A DNA stretch of 64,000 nt, taken from the NCBI RefSeq assembly GCF_001269885.1, contig NZ_LHVH01000017.1, forward strand, positions 1 through 64,000. The letters run 5' to 3'. The notes beneath the pieces were generated by a model. The model had not been told where the DNA came from and made no database searches. It saw only the letters and a program-made list of their open reading frames with translations. The stretch comes from Pseudomonas kilonensis (GTDB taxonomy: Bacteria; Pseudomonadota; Gammaproteobacteria; Pseudomonadales; Pseudomonadaceae). Positions 63,834-64,000 of this stretch are shown one piece after another. Each line of letters starts with the position of its first letter. The stretch's first letter is position 1. The translations under genes and the position numbers were made by a program.

Positions 63834-64000
63834 ATGCCCAATCGTCTTCCCGTAACCGTGCTTTCCGGATTCCTCGGTGCCGGTAAAAGCACACTGCTCA
63901 ACCACGTTTTGCGTAATCGCGACAATCTACGGGTTGCGGTGATCGTCAACGATATGAGCGAAATCAACCTCGATGGCAGCGAAGTTCAGCGAGATGTCAC
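63834..64000 (+). CDS. COG0523-family GTPase metallochaperone (partial, 3' end outside the window)
   Basis: The first 55 residues are present: [20 protein letters not shown] with Walker [10 protein letters not shown] (residues 12-20), then [13 protein letters not shown], the COG0523 pattern. Such zinc-regulated members deliver zinc to essential enzymes when it is scarce. ATG 63834 has GAGGA eight bases upstream. It is cut by the window end, so the CxCC metal motif cannot be checked. Confidence 0.88.
   Translation, partial: MPNRLPVTVLSGFLGAGKSTLLNHVLRNRDNLRVAVIVNDMSEINLDGSEVQRDV

Overview
The window is the replication-origin region of a Pseudomonas chromosome, most likely from the P. fluorescens group. 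The evidence is the gene order dnaA-dnaN-recF-gyrB on one side and rpmH-rnpA-yidD-yidC-mnmE-mnmG-rsmG-parA-parB-atp-glmU-glmR-glmS on the other, Pseudomonas-type protein sequences, parS sites of the Pseudomonas palindromic type and many REP/REPIN palindromes. The sequence is given in the opposite orientation to the usual one: dnaA reads on the minus strand and oriC lies near 17.0-17.4 kb.

Layout. 1-360: tandem REPINs. 0.4-6.4 kb: lpxL-type acyltransferase, tag, then glyQ-glyS-gmhB-plsC. 6.5-10.5 kb: a two-component pair and a GABA-type permease, lying between plsC and gyrB. 10.75-17.0 kb: gyrB, recF, dnaN, dnaA. 17.0-17.5 kb: oriC. 17.5-20.0 kb: rpmH, rnpA, yidD, yidC. 20.1-26.3 kb: mnmE, an origin-like gap, mnmG, rsmG, parA, parB. 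26.4-33.5 kb: atpIBEFHAGDC. 33.6-38.5 kb: glmU, glmR, glmS and a Nudix hydrolase. 38.5-48.4 kb: accessory genes (GlxA-type regulator, second aspartate-semialdehyde dehydrogenase, LTA-synthase-like sulfatase, LysR, GST, a lipoprotein/TPR pair). 48.6-50.1 kb: dihydrolipoamide dehydrogenase. 50.3-56.2 kb: four overlapping genes for three SPFH (HflK/HflC-like) membrane proteins and a P1B-type ATPase. 56.4-59.7 kb: cyclopropane fatty acid synthase, cardiolipin synthase, DUF3617 protein. 59.9-64.0 kb: a zinc-starvation cluster (folE2 with a zinc ABC transporter, a small secreted protein and the start of a COG0523 GTPase) with two matching Zur-box palindromes.

Most notable points. (1) The mnmE-mnmG gap is a colinear relative of oriC: several motifs, including two perfect DnaA boxes, lie at exactly the same 4493-bp offset from their oriC counterparts. 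(2) I counted 25 perfect DnaA boxes (TTATCCACA) in the window, many inside genes. (3) Five parS or near-parS sites spread over 50 kb. (4) The SPFH/SPFH/SPFH/P-type ATPase operon, with a histidine-rich tail on the second SPFH protein, looks like an uncharacterised membrane metal-transport or quality-control system. (5) A lipoprotein (DUF3142-like) and a TPR-like envelope protein form a coupled pair of unknown function.

Positions, start choices and motifs were read by eye from the sequence. Family assignments come from recognition of conserved motifs, not from a search.
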